DNA of 43,903 nt from Chloroflexota bacterium (GCA_016865865.1 VGOC01000020.1:1-43903), one strand, 5' to 3'; shown: positions 32,810-41,032, numbered from the stretch's first letter. Notes: a model not told the origin generated them from the sequence alone. Numbers and translations are program-made.

Positions 32810-33835
32810 ATGTCTTCGAAACCCAAACTAGCCATGTACTGGGGCGCTGCTTGTGGAGGCTGCGAAATCTCAGTACTGAACATCCACGAACATATCTTGA
32901 AAGTGGATGAAATCTTCGACGTAGCTTTCTTCCCCTGCATCGCCGACTTCAAAGTCCATCACGTCGAAAGCTATCCTGATGGCTACATTGATGTCTGCCT
33001 GTGGAATGGCGCCATCCGCAACTCGGAGAACGAGGAGATGGCACACCTGCTGCGCAAGAAATCCAAGGTGCTCGTAGCCTATGGTTCCTGCGCCTATGAG
33101 GGCTGCATCCCGGCGCTTTCCAACCTGACATCCAAAGAAGCCACCTTCAAAACCGTATACCACGACAATCCATCGCTCGACAACCCCGAGGGGATCATCC
33201 CCCTGACGAAGGTCGAAGTTGCCGAAGGCGTATTGACTCTACCGGAGTTCTACCACACGGTGAAGTCGCTGGATCAGGTTGTGGATGTGGATTATTACCT
33301 GCCCGGCTGTCCCCCTGAACCGCCTCAAATTTGGGCTGTTCTGCAGGTGGTGGTGGCGGGCTTGCTCGAAGGCGCTCCGCTACCCCCGGCGGGCTCTATC
33401 GTTGGAGTCACGAACAAAGCCGTCTGCGAAGAGTGCGAGCGCGTGAAGAGCGAGAAATGCATCGAAAGGTTCTACCGCCCCTACCAGATCGTCCCCGATC
33501 CAGAGCAGTGCCTGCTGGAGCAAGGCCTTATCTGCATGGGCTTGGCAACCAATGGCGGCTGCGGCGCGCTCTGCCCGAAGGTTGGTATGGGCTGCCGCGG
33601 CTGCTACGGGCCGCTGCCTGGTGTAGAGGATCAAGGCGCCAAGATGCTCTCAGCAGTAGCCTCCGTGATCGCTGCGGGCGAGCCTGGTATGGAGGAGGCC
33701 GAATTGGAGAAGAAGATTCAGGCCGTCGTAGATACCATTGCCGACCCCGTCGGCACATTCTATCGTTTCAGCATGGCTCACTCGATGCTCCGCCGAGCAA
33801 AAGTGAGTGGTAGTAATGGGAAAGGAGAGGCCTAA
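32810..33835 (+). CDS. mvhG: [NiFe]-hydrogenase small subunit (group 3c, MvhG-like)
   Basis: 341 residues from ATG 32810, chosen for GGAGGAGGTG upstream; an in-frame GTG at 32804 lies inside that site. No Tat signal, so cytoplasmic. Proximal cluster ligands begin at C15 and C18 in GAACGGCEISVL, with YGSCAYEGC and LPGCPPEP following. The C-terminal region has a CxxC- and CxxxC-rich ferredoxin-like domain (CEECERV, CLLEQGLICMG, GGCGALCPKVGMGCRGCYG). It transfers electrons from the NiFe site to MvhD. The next gene starts directly after its stop codon. Confidence 0.95.
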   Translation: MSSKPKLAMYWGAACGGCEISVLNIHEHILKVDEIFDVAFFPCIADFKVHHVESYPDGYIDVCLWNGAIRNSENEEMAHLLRKKSKVLVAYGSCAYEGCIPALSNLTSKEATFKTVYHDNPSLDNPEGIIPLTKVEVAEGVLTLPEFYHTVKSLDQVVDVDYYLPGCPPEPPQIWAVLQVVVAGLLEGAPLPPAGSIVGVTNKAVCEECERVKSEKCIERFYRPYQIVPDPEQCLLEQGLICMGLATNGGCGALCPKVGMGCRGCYGPLPGVEDQGAKMLSAVASVIAAGEPGMEEAELEKKIQAVVDTIADPVGTFYRFSMAHSMLRRAKVSGSNGKGEA

Positions 33836-35326
33836 ATGTCACGCATAACCATAGACCCCATTACCCGTCTCGAAGGCCACGGGAAGATCGAAATCTTCTT
33901 GGACAAGGAAGGTAACGTCGAGAACGCCTATCTCCAGATCCCTGAATTGCGTGGCTTCGAGCAGTTCTCCGTAGGCCGCCCAGCCGAGGAGATGCCGCGC
34001 ATCACCAATCGCATCTGCGGCGTCTGCCCCGAGGCGCACCACATGGCCGGAACCAAGGCTCTGGATGCGCTCTTCGACATCGAACCTGCCCCGGTGGTCA
34101 AGAAGATCCGTGAGATGTTCTATAACTCTTTCTATTGCACGGATCACACAGTCCACTTCTACGCCCTGGGTGGACCCGATTTCGTCATCGGCCCCGACGG
34201 CCCCCCGGCAGAACGCAACGTGTTGGGCGTAATCCACAAAGTCGGCCTGGAGATCGGCGGACAGGTGATCGCCTGCCGCAAGCGCAACCACGAAGTCATC
34301 CAATGGCTGGGCGGGCGCGGCGTGCATCCGGTCGCTGGTCTGCCCGGCGGCTGGAGTGTGGCTGTCACCGAGGAGATGCGCCAGAAAATCGAAGCCATCG
34401 CCAAAGAAAACGTGGCATTCGCGCTCTTCAGCCTCAAGCTCTTCGAGGATGTCGTCCTGGCGAACAAAGCGTATGTTGACCTGATCCTTTCCGACGCCTA
34501 CGCCCATAGAACTTACTACATGGGCACCGTAGACGAGAACAACCATCTCAACTTCTACGATGGCATGATCCGCGTCACCGACCCCGAAGGCAAGGAATTC
34601 GTCAAGTACGAAGCCAAAGATTACATGAAGCACGTCGCCGAGCACGTCGAACCCTGGTCGTACCTCAAGTTCCCCTACTTGAAGAACATCGGCTGGAAGG
34701 GCTTCACTGACGGCATGGACAGCGGCGTCTACTGCGCCACCCCGCTCTCGCGGCTCAACGCCGCCGACGGCATGGCCACCCCCAAGGCGCAAGAATTCTT
34801 CGAGAAATTCTACGAGACCCTGGGCAGCAAGAAGGTCAAAGGACGCTATCAACCGGTGCACGCCCGTCTGGCGACCCACTGGGCTCGCCTGGTCGAGCTG
34901 CTCTATGCGGCCGAGCGCATGTTAGAGCTGGCGACCGACCCGGAGATCACCGACCCCCATGTCCGGCCAATCGTCACTAACACCCCCACCGAGGGTGTAG
35001 GCTGCGTCGAAGCGCCGCGCGGCACCCTGACGCATCACTACAAAACCGACGAGAAGGGCATCCTGACCAGGGTCAACCTGATCGTGGGCACCACCAACAA
35101 CAACGCCCCCATCGCTATGTCCATCAAGAAGGCGGCCCAAGGGCTGATCAAGAAAGGCGTCGAAGTGACGGAACCCATCCTCAACATGATCGAGATGGCC
35201 TTCCGCAACTACGACCCCTGCATGTCCTGCGCCACGCACTCGCTGCCAGGGCAGATGCCCCTCGAGGTGACCATCCGCGACGCCGACGGCGAAGTGATCG
35301 AGGTGGTGAGTCAGTTTGTTCAATAA
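33836..35326 (+). CDS. mvhA: [NiFe]-hydrogenase large subunit (group 3c, MvhA-like)
   Basis: It has 496 residues. NiFe ligand pairs are C61/C64 in RICGVCPEAHH and C462/C465 in DPCMSCATH. The C-terminal 28 residues after H468 (SLPGQMPLEV to the end) form the peptide normally removed by a maturation endopeptidase, and such a protease is encoded next. The protein would take up H2 and reduce the Hdr complex. No twin-arginine signal, no membrane segment: cytoplasmic. The operon context with hdrA and mvhD points to group 3c rather than a soluble NAD(P)-linked 3b/3d enzyme, as no diaphorase subunits are present. Confidence 0.95.
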   Translation: MSRITIDPITRLEGHGKIEIFLDKEGNVENAYLQIPELRGFEQFSVGRPAEEMPRITNRICGVCPEAHHMAGTKALDALFDIEPAPVVKKIREMFYNSFYCTDHTVHFYALGGPDFVIGPDGPPAERNVLGVIHKVGLEIGGQVIACRKRNHEVIQWLGGRGVHPVAGLPGGWSVAVTEEMRQKIEAIAKENVAFALFSLKLFEDVVLANKAYVDLILSDAYAHRTYYMGTVDENNHLNFYDGMIRVTDPEGKEFVKYEAKDYMKHVAEHVEPWSYLKFPYLKNIGWKGFTDGMDSGVYCATPLSRLNAADGMATPKAQEFFEKFYETLGSKKVKGRYQPVHARLATHWARLVELLYAAERMLELATDPEITDPHVRPIVTNTPTEGVGCVEAPRGTLTHHYKTDEKGILTRVNLIVGTTNNNAPIAMSIKKAAQGLIKKGVEVTEPILNMIEMAFRNYDPCMSCATHSLPGQMPLEVTIRDADGEVIEVVSQFVQ

Positions 35327-35327
35327 G

Positions 35328-35410
<83 letters not shown>

Positions 35411-35419
35411 ATTCCTGGT

Positions 35420-35923
35420 ATGAAGACTCTTATCGTCGGACTCGGCAACCCCATCCTCACCGACGACGGCGTGGGCGTGAAAGTCGCCTATGCGGTGGAG
35501 GAGGCGCTGAGAAGAAACCCGTTTTCTGACAGAAAACGGGTTTCGAAGGATGATCTCACCATCACCGAAGCCAGCGTTGGGGGGCTGCGTCTGATGGAGA
35601 TGATGATCGGCTATGATCGGGTCATCCTCATAGACGCCATCATGCGCCATAACGGCCACAAGCCAGGCGACATCTTCCGCTTGAGCACGCATGATCTGCG
35701 TGAGATCAGCCTCACCCAGCATAACGCCTCCGCCCACGACACCACCCTGGCAACAGCCCTGGAGGTCGCAGAGCGGATGGGACAGCCCCTTCCCAAGGAA
35801 GTGATCATCTTCGCCGTCGAGGTCGAAGAGATTTTCGTGTTCAGCGATGAACCGACGCCGGCAGTCGCTGCGGCGATTCCGAAAGTAGCGAAGATGGTGT
35901 TGGAAGAGATTTTTAAAACGTAA
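35420..35923 (+). CDS. Hydrogenase maturation protease with an embedded palindromic repeat
   Basis: HycI/HoxW-type nickel-dependent endopeptidase that trims the C-terminus of the hydrogenase large subunit. It has 167 residues. Family motifs: LIVGLGNPILTDDGVG with ligand D16, ILIDAI with D72, and the His near 106 (ASAHDTTL). In HybD the nickel ligands are E16, D62 and H93; here the D16-D72 distance is 10 longer, matching about 11 residues (R32-S42) encoded by a perfect 31-bp palindrome at 35514-35544. This insertion keeps the reading frame and lies between helix 1 and the next strand. No obvious ribosome binding site; it sits after a repeat tract, so it is probably transcribed with mvhA. The C-terminus (FKT stop) also lies at the edge of another palindrome. 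Confidence 0.92.
   Translation: MKTLIVGLGNPILTDDGVGVKVAYAVEEALRRNPFSDRKRVSKDDLTITEASVGGLRLMEMMIGYDRVILIDAIMRHNGHKPGDIFRLSTHDLREISLTQHNASAHDTTLATALEVAERMGQPLPKEVIIFAVEVEEIFVFSDEPTPAVAAAIPKVAKMVLEEIFKT
35514..35544. repeat. 31-bp near-perfect palindrome inside the protease gene
   Basis: GAAACCCGTTTTCTG, a single A, then CAGAAAACGGGTTTC. It shares the AAACCCGTTTT arm with the inverted repeat at 35987-36036, 440 bp away. Confidence 0.93.
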
Positions 35924-35975
35924 AGAGTGAAACGTAAAACGTGATTACTCTTTACGTTTCACGTTTTACGTTTAC
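35918..35975. repeat. ACGTAAA-family palindrome at the protease gene end
   Basis: GTGAAACGTAAA (35927-35938) and TTTACGTTTCAC (35951-35962) form a perfect stem; the block overlaps the protease stop codon (35921-35923). It may end the transcript. Confidence 0.8.
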
Positions 35976-35986
35976 ATTTCTACACA

Positions 35987-36036
35987 CAAAACGGGTTTCC
36001 CCAGATTAAGAAATTTGTCACGGGAAACCCGTTTTG
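35987..36036. repeat. AAACGGGTTTCCC inverted repeat
   Basis: CAAAACGGGTTTCCC (35987-36001) and GGGAAACCCGTTTTG (36022-36036) are perfect 15-bp complements with a 20-bp loop. The arm core equals the palindrome inside the protease gene. It lies just upstream of a candidate promoter. Confidence 0.9.
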
Positions 36037-36041
36037 TTAGA

Positions 36042-36050
36042 TGATACAAT
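36042..36050 (+). promoter_or_regulatory. Extended -10 box (TGATACAAT) upstream of the cytochrome b operon
   Basis: Gives a start near 36057 and a ~60-nt leader before the ATG at 36119. The cytochrome b/Rieske genes could therefore be expressed apart from the hydrogenase operon. Confidence 0.5.
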
Positions 36051-36118
36051 CGGCGCATGGCAGAAATCCTCTCTCAAGAATTGTACATCGTCATTAAATC
36101 CAACCGAGGTGACCTCCT

Positions 36119-37120
36119 ATGAATCTACTCCACCGTCGAATTCTCCTGGGCTTTGCCGCCTTCGTGCTGATAGGGGCGCTGCTCTTACTCTTCGCCCATC
36201 AGAGCCAGGCCAGGGTTGTCGAACCGAATTGGGAGCTGGCCAGGCAGAGCGCCGGTCTGCCTCCGGCTTCGGTCTCGCCCGACCTGCCCGGCTTGCCGCC
36301 TCCCCCCCGGCAAGACCCCTGCCTGCACTGCCACATCGCTGGAGAGGAAAAAGGTCTCTGGACTCCCCTGGTGCGCTGGCTGGTCTTTGGCGCTGCCGGG
36401 CTTGTGCTGGTCTTTGGGGTCGTCCAAAGCGTCAGCATGTGGAAGACGCGCGCCCCATGGAAGCCGCTCATGGCTCGCGCCGGCGCCTGGATCGAGGAGC
36501 GCTATGAGATCGCCGCTCCGCTCGAAAAACTGCTCAATAAACCAGTCCCCGATTGGCAGCGGCGATGGTGGTACTGCCTGGGCGGCATTACCTCCTTCCT
36601 CTTCGTCGTGCAGTGCATCACCGGCATCATGCTGGCTTTTTACTATCAACCCACGCCCGAGGCTGCTTACGCAAGCATCCAATTTATCGAGAGCGAGGTG
36701 CGCTTCGGAGCAGCTATCCGCATGATCCATCACTGGTCGGCCAACGGCATGATCGTGATGTGCACCGCTCACATGCTGCGCGTCTTCATCATCGGCGCTT
36801 ACAAAAAGCCGCGCGAACTCAACTGGGTCACCGGAGTCAGCCTCTTGATCCTGACCCTGGCTTTCGGCCTGACCGGCTACCTGCTGCCCTGGGATCAGCG
36901 AGCCTATTGGGCCTCCACCGTCGCCACCGAGATCGCCGGGAGCATGCCCGCCATCGGCGACCTGGCCCTGGTATACCTCCGCGTCGGCTGGAATCTTGGC
37001 GCTCAGACCCTCAGCCGCTTCTACGCCCTGCACGTGCTGATCATTCCCCTGGCCACAGTAACTTTCATGGGGCTGCACTTCATGATGGTGCGGCGGCAGG
37101 GGATTATGAAGCCGTTATGA
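36119..37120 (+). CDS. Cytochrome b6-like protein with N-terminal c-haem motif
   Basis: It has 333 residues. A first helix (8-28) is followed by an outside segment with one haem c site, C68-x-x-C71-H72 (DPCLHCH), then a second helix (83-104), a basic cytoplasmic loop and the cytochrome b core. Haem b ligands: H204 and H218 in helix B (14 apart), H305 and H320 in helix D (15 apart). The 15 spacing is the b6 type rather than the mitochondrial one. GYLLPWDQRAYWAS is present. It would hold haems bH, bL and one c-haem on the outside. Start at 36119 behind GAGGTG. First gene of a four-gene set with subunit IV, Rieske and HdrD-like genes. Likely part of a menaquinol-oxidising complex. Confidence 0.94.
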   Translation: MNLLHRRILLGFAAFVLIGALLLLFAHQSQARVVEPNWELARQSAGLPPASVSPDLPGLPPPPRQDPCLHCHIAGEEKGLWTPLVRWLVFGAAGLVLVFGVVQSVSMWKTRAPWKPLMARAGAWIEERYEIAAPLEKLLNKPVPDWQRRWWYCLGGITSFLFVVQCITGIMLAFYYQPTPEAAYASIQFIESEVRFGAAIRMIHHWSANGMIVMCTAHMLRVFIIGAYKKPRELNWVTGVSLLILTLAFGLTGYLLPWDQRAYWASTVATEIAGSMPAIGDLALVYLRVGWNLGAQTLSRFYALHVLIIPLATVTFMGLHFMMVRRQGIMKPL

Positions 37121-37135
37121 AACTGGAGATCACCC

Positions 37136-37537
37136 ATGACTGAAAACACATCGCCTGACGAAAAAACCATCCCCTTCTACCCCGACCACGTGACCAACGA
37201 GGCCAAGGTTGCTCTCGGCATTGGCGTCCTATTGATCATCATCGGGGTCATCGGCCTGTCCGTGCCTCTAGGCCTGCAACCTCCCGCCGATCCAATGGAC
37301 ACCCCCGCCCATGTCAAGCCGGAGTGGTATTTCCTGGCTCTCTACCAGATCATCAAGTTCCTGCCCAAGAGCACCGGCGCGGTGCTGCCGGTGATCTTTG
37401 CCATCCTCGTCATGATCTGGCCGTTCCTGGATAATAAACCCGACAAAACGAAGAAAGCCGCCCGCGTGCGCTTCATCGTCACCGCCGTTCTGATGGTCAT
37501 CCTGATCGCCCTGACCGTTTGGGGAGAGGTGAGTTAA
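37136..37537 (+). CDS. Cytochrome b6f subunit IV-like protein
   Basis: It has 133 residues and covers the C-terminal half of a split cytochrome b. It carries the Qo-site motif PEWY (HVKPEWYFLALYQ, residues ~60-72). Three helices: about 26-48, 78-98 and 110-130. DPMDTPAHVKPEW matches the subunit IV/cytochrome b C-terminal signature. PEWY (rather than PDWY) agrees with a quinol oxidation site. It overlaps the open frame of the Rieske gene, with the Rieske start 2 bp after its stop. Forms a heterodimer with the preceding b6-like protein. Confidence 0.93.
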   Translation: MTENTSPDEKTIPFYPDHVTNEAKVALGIGVLLIIIGVIGLSVPLGLQPPADPMDTPAHVKPEWYFLALYQIIKFLPKSTGAVLPVIFAILVMIWPFLDNKPDKTKKAARVRFIVTAVLMVILIALTVWGEVS

Positions 37538-37539
37538 CT

Positions 37540-37980
37540 ATGAGCAAAATAACCCGTCGCGATTTCCTCAAGCTCGTCAACCGAGTAATGGCCGCCGCTG
37601 GGCTTGCCGCCGTGCTGGGTCCAGTCCTGGCCTATTTCTACCCGTCGGATCTGACAGAGACCCCCGCCGAACCGGTGCTGGTTGCGCCCGAGGCCGATAT
37701 GCCCGTCGGCGAATCCCGCACGGTTTCCTTCGGTCGCTACTCCGCCCTGGTGATCAACACACCCGCCGGGCTGAAAGCCTACTCGGCCGTCTGCACCCAT
37801 TTCGCCTGCATCGCCAAGTGGGATGCCGAAAAACGAAGCATCGTCTGCCCCTGTCACGACGGTTACTTCGATCCGCTCGACGGCAGCGTAATTTCTGGGC
37901 CGCCCCCCACAGGCCTCAAACCTCTCCAAACAGAGATCAAAGATGGCGTCATCTACGTCAGCGCCGGAGAAGAATCATGA
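37540..37980 (+). CDS. Rieske [2Fe-2S] protein with Tat signal
   Basis: 146 residues from ATG 37540. Twin-arginine motif TRRDFLK at 5-11, then a membrane anchor (~16-34). Rieske ligands C85 and H87 in CTHFAC, C103 and H106 in CPCHDGYFD, and the disulfide pair C90/C105. GPPPTGLKPLQ is the proline loop. The usual CTHLGC and CPCHGS are varied (FAC, CHDGY), as in some bacterial Rieske proteins with altered potential. It takes electrons from the Qo site. The stop codon overlaps the start of the next gene (ATGA), showing coupling to the HdrD-like protein. Confidence 0.95.
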   Translation: MSKITRRDFLKLVNRVMAAAGLAAVLGPVLAYFYPSDLTETPAEPVLVAPEADMPVGESRTVSFGRYSALVINTPAGLKAYSAVCTHFACIAKWDAEKRSIVCPCHDGYFDPLDGSVISGPPPTGLKPLQTEIKDGVIYVSAGEES

Positions 37981-39899
37981 GCACAGCGACTAATACCCAA
38001 TACCCAATATCCAACAAACAATGGCCTGCAGCCCTGCAAGATTTCTTCCTCCACGCTACCGTCCAGGCGCGCATTTGGAAAAAGGTCTACGCTGGGGTGA
38101 TGCACTTCTTGATCTTCTGGGGCGTGGCCATCCAGGTTGTCGGCACAGCCATCAACCTGATGCAGATGGCGCTCTTCACGCCTTTTGCTTTGGAAAATTT
38201 TCCTCGAGGGAATTGGTACTTTGCCTATGAATTCCTCATGGATTTGGCAGGGCTGTTCATCCTGGCGGGTGTGGTGATGGCTGCTTTCCGAAGGCTGGCC
38301 CTACGACCGAAGAGCCTGCCCACTGCCTGGGATGACACCTATGCTCTATCTACGCTGATGCTCTTGCCCATCGTCGGGTTCTTCACCGAATCGATGCGCC
38401 TGATCTCAGCCGCCCCGCCGTGGGCGCGCTATTCCTTCGCTGGCAATTGGCTGGCAGACATCCTGAAAAGTTGGGGCTTGAATGCCGATACAGCCTTCAG
38501 CCTTCACCCCTATCTGTTATTGACGCACATCTTCCTGGCCCTGACCCTGATCGCCAGCATCCCCTTCACCAAGATGCGCCACCTGCTCTACGGGCCATTG
38601 AATATCATCCTGCACCCCCGCCGCGCTTACGGCGCGCTGACCAAGATCGAGGGCCTGGAGACTGCTGAAGTCCTGGGGGTTGGCAAGATCAGCGATTTCA
38701 CATCCCAAAACCTGCTCGAATTCGACGCCTGCCTGCGCTGCGGGCGCTGTGAAGAGGTCTGCCCGGCGACCTTCAGCGGAATGGATTACTCGCCAAAAAC
38801 GCTGTTGATTCAGTTGCGCGACGCCATGACCGACGCGCTGGGGACGCCTGGCAAGAATGGAAACGGCTCGAAGGAATTGCCCGTGCATCTCTTCGAAGAC
38901 GAGAGCCTGTGGTCGTGCACCACCTGCGGGGCCTGTCTGACGCGCTGCCCGGTCTTCATCCGCCCCCCTGAGAGGGTGGTGGATATGCGCCGCTACCAGA
39001 TCCTGACCACCGGCGAGATGCCCAAGTCGGTTGGCGACACCCTGCGCAATATGGAACGCCAGGGCAACCCGTGGGGGATGCCGCCGCAGGATCGCATGAA
39101 GTGGGCCGAAGGATTGAACGTGCGCGAGCTGGCCCCCGGTGACGAGGTGGATGTGCTGCTCTTCATGGGCTGCGCCGCGGCCTATGACGAGCGCAGCAAG
39201 AAAGTCGCCCGATCTTTCGTGCGTTTGCTGCAAAAGGCGAATGTCAATTTCGGCGTGCTCGGTCTCGACGAATCCTGCTGCGGCGAGACCGCCCGGCGCA
39301 TGGGGCACGAATATATCTTCCAGGTTTCCGCCGCGCAGAATATCGAAACTTTCAACTCGGTCGAATTCAAGCGCATCATCACCCAATGCCCGCACTGCTT
39401 CAATACGCTGAAAAACGAATACCCGCAGATGGGCGGCGAGTACGAAGTAATGCACCATACGGAGTTGTTGGTCGAAATGAATGCGGTGGGAGCATGGGAG
39501 CAAGAGAGCAAGGGAGATGCCTCCCAGCATCCAAACACCCCAGCACCTAAGCTTACCTACCACGACTCCTGCTACCTGGGACGGTACAACGGAATCTACA
39601 AAGCCCCCCGCCAACTCCTGGATCAGGCCAAAGTGGATCGAGTGGAGCTGAAACGCCATGGCGAGAACAGCTTCTGCTGCGGCGCGGGCGGCGGCGGCAT
39701 GTGGCTCGAGACCGATCCCAATAAGCGCATCAACCATCGCCGTTTGCAAGAAGCCCTGGACGCCCAGGCCGAGACCGTCGCCACTGCCTGCCCCTATTGC
39801 CTGAGCATGTTCGAAGACGCCATCAGCTCCAAGGGTCTCGGCGAACGAATTCGGGCGATGGATATCGCGGAAGTATTGGAACAGCAGATGGGGGATTAA
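37977..39899 (+). CDS. Membrane HdrD-like iron-sulfur oxidoreductase with intact CCG repeats
   Basis: 640 residues from ATG 37977 (in-frame sequence upstream is antisense-free but belongs to the Rieske frame region). Four to five N-terminal helices of the NarI/HdrE-like type, including MHFLIFWGVAIQVVGTA. Two [4Fe-4S] motifs (CLRCGRCEEVCP near 250; CTTCGACLTRCP near 315). Then two CCG repeats with full cysteine sets: MGCAAAY, DESCCGE, QCPHCFN and HDSCYLGR, CCGAGGGG, ACPYCLS. It is related to the EtfD-like protein at 23048 but keeps the first non-cubane site. Coupled to the Rieske gene by ATGA overlap, so it is probably a subunit of, or a direct partner of, the cytochrome b/Rieske complex, acting as a thiol/disulfide-linked quinone oxidoreductase. 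Confidence 0.93.
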   Translation: MSTATNTQYPISNKQWPAALQDFFLHATVQARIWKKVYAGVMHFLIFWGVAIQVVGTAINLMQMALFTPFALENFPRGNWYFAYEFLMDLAGLFILAGVVMAAFRRLALRPKSLPTAWDDTYALSTLMLLPIVGFFTESMRLISAAPPWARYSFAGNWLADILKSWGLNADTAFSLHPYLLLTHIFLALTLIASIPFTKMRHLLYGPLNIILHPRRAYGALTKIEGLETAEVLGVGKISDFTSQNLLEFDACLRCGRCEEVCPATFSGMDYSPKTLLIQLRDAMTDALGTPGKNGNGSKELPVHLFEDESLWSCTTCGACLTRCPVFIRPPERVVDMRRYQILTTGEMPKSVGDTLRNMERQGNPWGMPPQDRMKWAEGLNVRELAPGDEVDVLLFMGCAAAYDERSKKVARSFVRLLQKANVNFGVLGLDESCCGETARRMGHEYIFQVSAAQNIETFNSVEFKRIITQCPHCFNTLKNEYPQMGGEYEVMHHTELLVEMNAVGAWEQESKGDASQHPNTPAPKLTYHDSCYLGRYNGIYKAPRQLLDQAKVDRVELKRHGENSFCCGAGGGGMWLETDPNKRINHRRLQEALDAQAETVATACPYCLSMFEDAISSKGLGERIRAMDIAEVLEQQMGD

Positions 39900-39902
39900 T
39901 TC

Positions 39903-40088
39903 GACGAAGAAGGTCAGGTAACCGAAGAGAAAGATCAGCCAGGGCGCGCCCCGGTTCCACCACGGCCAGTCCCAGGTGAGGGCGCCGGCGGCGTTGAGGA
40001 AGTACTCGACGAAGACGCAGAAGGCCGATCCAGCAATAGCCACGAACCAGCGGTTGGGGATGCCGAGGATCTTCGCCTTCTTGTCCGG
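39903..40088 (-). pseudogene. Fragment of a membrane-protein gene
   Basis: Minus-strand codons starting near 40081 read D-K-K-A-K-I-L-G-I-P-N-R-W-F-V-A-I-A-G and then SAFCVFVEYFLNAAG, WPWWNRGAPWLIFLFGYLTF: good membrane-protein sequence with no start codon or RBS. The coding look ends where the HdrD-like stop codon begins. It is squeezed between that stop and the corA stop, so it appears to be a truncated remnant. The family is not recognised. Confidence 0.5.
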
Positions 40089-41021
40089 TTAGAACCAATC
40101 TAGCTTTTTCAACACCAGGGCTACTCCCAGGGAAATAAAGAGGGAAAGTAGCAAGATCAGGAAGAACGACACTGGATGTGCATCGAGCAACGGCAAAGAT
40201 ACATTCATCCCGAAGAAGCTGGCGACGATCGTCGGGAAGCTCAGCACGATCGTGAAGGAGGTCAGCAGCTTGATGACCTGATTCTGATTGTTCGAGATGA
40301 TCGAGGCGAAGGCATCCATCATGCTGCTGAGAATATTGCTCTGGATGTTGACCATGCCGATCGCTTGCTGGTTTTCGGTCAATACATCATCCAATAAATC
40401 CTCGTCCTCTGGATAGGTATTGAATATCCGGCTGCGATCTAAGCGTTCCAATAATAATTCATTGGTTCTGAGGGCGGTTGTGAAATAAGTGAGACTCTTT
40501 TCGTACTTGAGCAGCTCGAGCACTTCTCGATTGCGGATCGAAAGCTGCAATTGGTCCTCGAGGCGGTCCACCGCCCTGGTGATTTCTCTCAAGTAGTGTA
40601 GATATTTATTGGCTGTAGCCAACAACACCCGCAGAATAAAGCGATATCGCTTGGCGGACGAAAAGTCCTTCATGCGGCCAGAAGCAAAATCGTTGATGAT
40701 ATCATTCGCCTTCCTGCAAACAGTTATGATGTAACTTTCAGTTAGAATAATACCTAAGGGGATCGTAATATAAGGAATATCCACGTCTTTACCCTCGAAA
40801 TACGGGATGCGAAAAATAACCAACATCTGGCCATTTTCCCGTTCGATGCGAGGGCGTTCGTCCATGTCGAGAGAATATGAGATGTAATCGGATGGAATGC
40901 CAAGTTCCTTCAAACGGAGCTTTTCTTCGGGGGTAGGATCAACGATGTTAATCCAGCTCTCCTGGGTTGGTTCTTGAAGACGATCGAGCTGGTTTCCATT
41001 ATTCTTGTATATCGTAATCAT
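40089..41021 (-). CDS. corA: CorA-type magnesium/divalent cation transporter
   Basis: It has 310 residues. The two C-terminal helices and the selectivity signature GMN (FFGMNVSLPLL) are present, with the large N-terminal alpha/beta funnel domain (SWINIVDPTPEE, YISYSLDMDERPRIERENG) and long stalk helix (ITRAVDRLEDQLQLSIRN). The acidic cytoplasmic region is the Mg2+ sensor in the family. The start has GGAGG 5 nt upstream. That site lies directly after the T-tract of an intrinsic terminator, and the 230-nt leader carries a short ORF; see the leader features. Substrate is probably Mg2+ (or Co2+/Ni2+). It would fit the Ni/Fe-rich metabolism, but no direct link is shown. Confidence 0.96.
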   Translation of the reverse strand: MITIYKNNGNQLDRLQEPTQESWINIVDPTPEEKLRLKELGIPSDYISYSLDMDERPRIERENGQMLVIFRIPYFEGKDVDIPYITIPLGIILTESYIITVCRKANDIINDFASGRMKDFSSAKRYRFILRVLLATANKYLHYLREITRAVDRLEDQLQLSIRNREVLELLKYEKSLTYFTTALRTNELLLERLDRSRIFNTYPEDEDLLDDVLTENQQAIGMVNIQSNILSSMMDAFASIISNNQNQVIKLLTSFTIVLSFPTIVASFFGMNVSLPLLDAHPVSFFLILLLSLFISLGVALVLKKLDWF

Positions 41022-41026
41022 ATTAG

Positions 41027-41031
41027 CCTCC
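41027..41031 (-). promoter_or_regulatory. corA ribosome binding site (GGAGG)
   Basis: 5 nt before the ATG and immediately downstream of the terminator U-tract (41033-41040), so terminator readthrough is needed for the site to be made at all. Confidence 0.9.
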
Positions 41032-41032
41032 T

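Noticed and set aside
33839-34879. 346-codon ORF on the minus strand within mvhA
   Set aside because: Shadow of mvhA; the plus-strand product has the NiFe motifs.
36185-37078. 297-codon ORF on the minus strand within the cytochrome b gene
   Set aside because: Antisense to the cytochrome b6-like protein with its haem ligands; composition is unlike a protein.
37818-37976. In-frame upstream extension of the HdrD-like gene
   Set aside because: Lies in the Rieske gene in another frame; the ATGA start at 37977 has GGAGAAG and the expected N-terminus.
38517-40043. 508-codon ORF on the minus strand
   Set aside because: It is antisense to the HdrD-like gene, whose sequence is strongly conserved on the plus strand. 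Only its first part (right of 39900) looks like protein, and that was called as a fragment.
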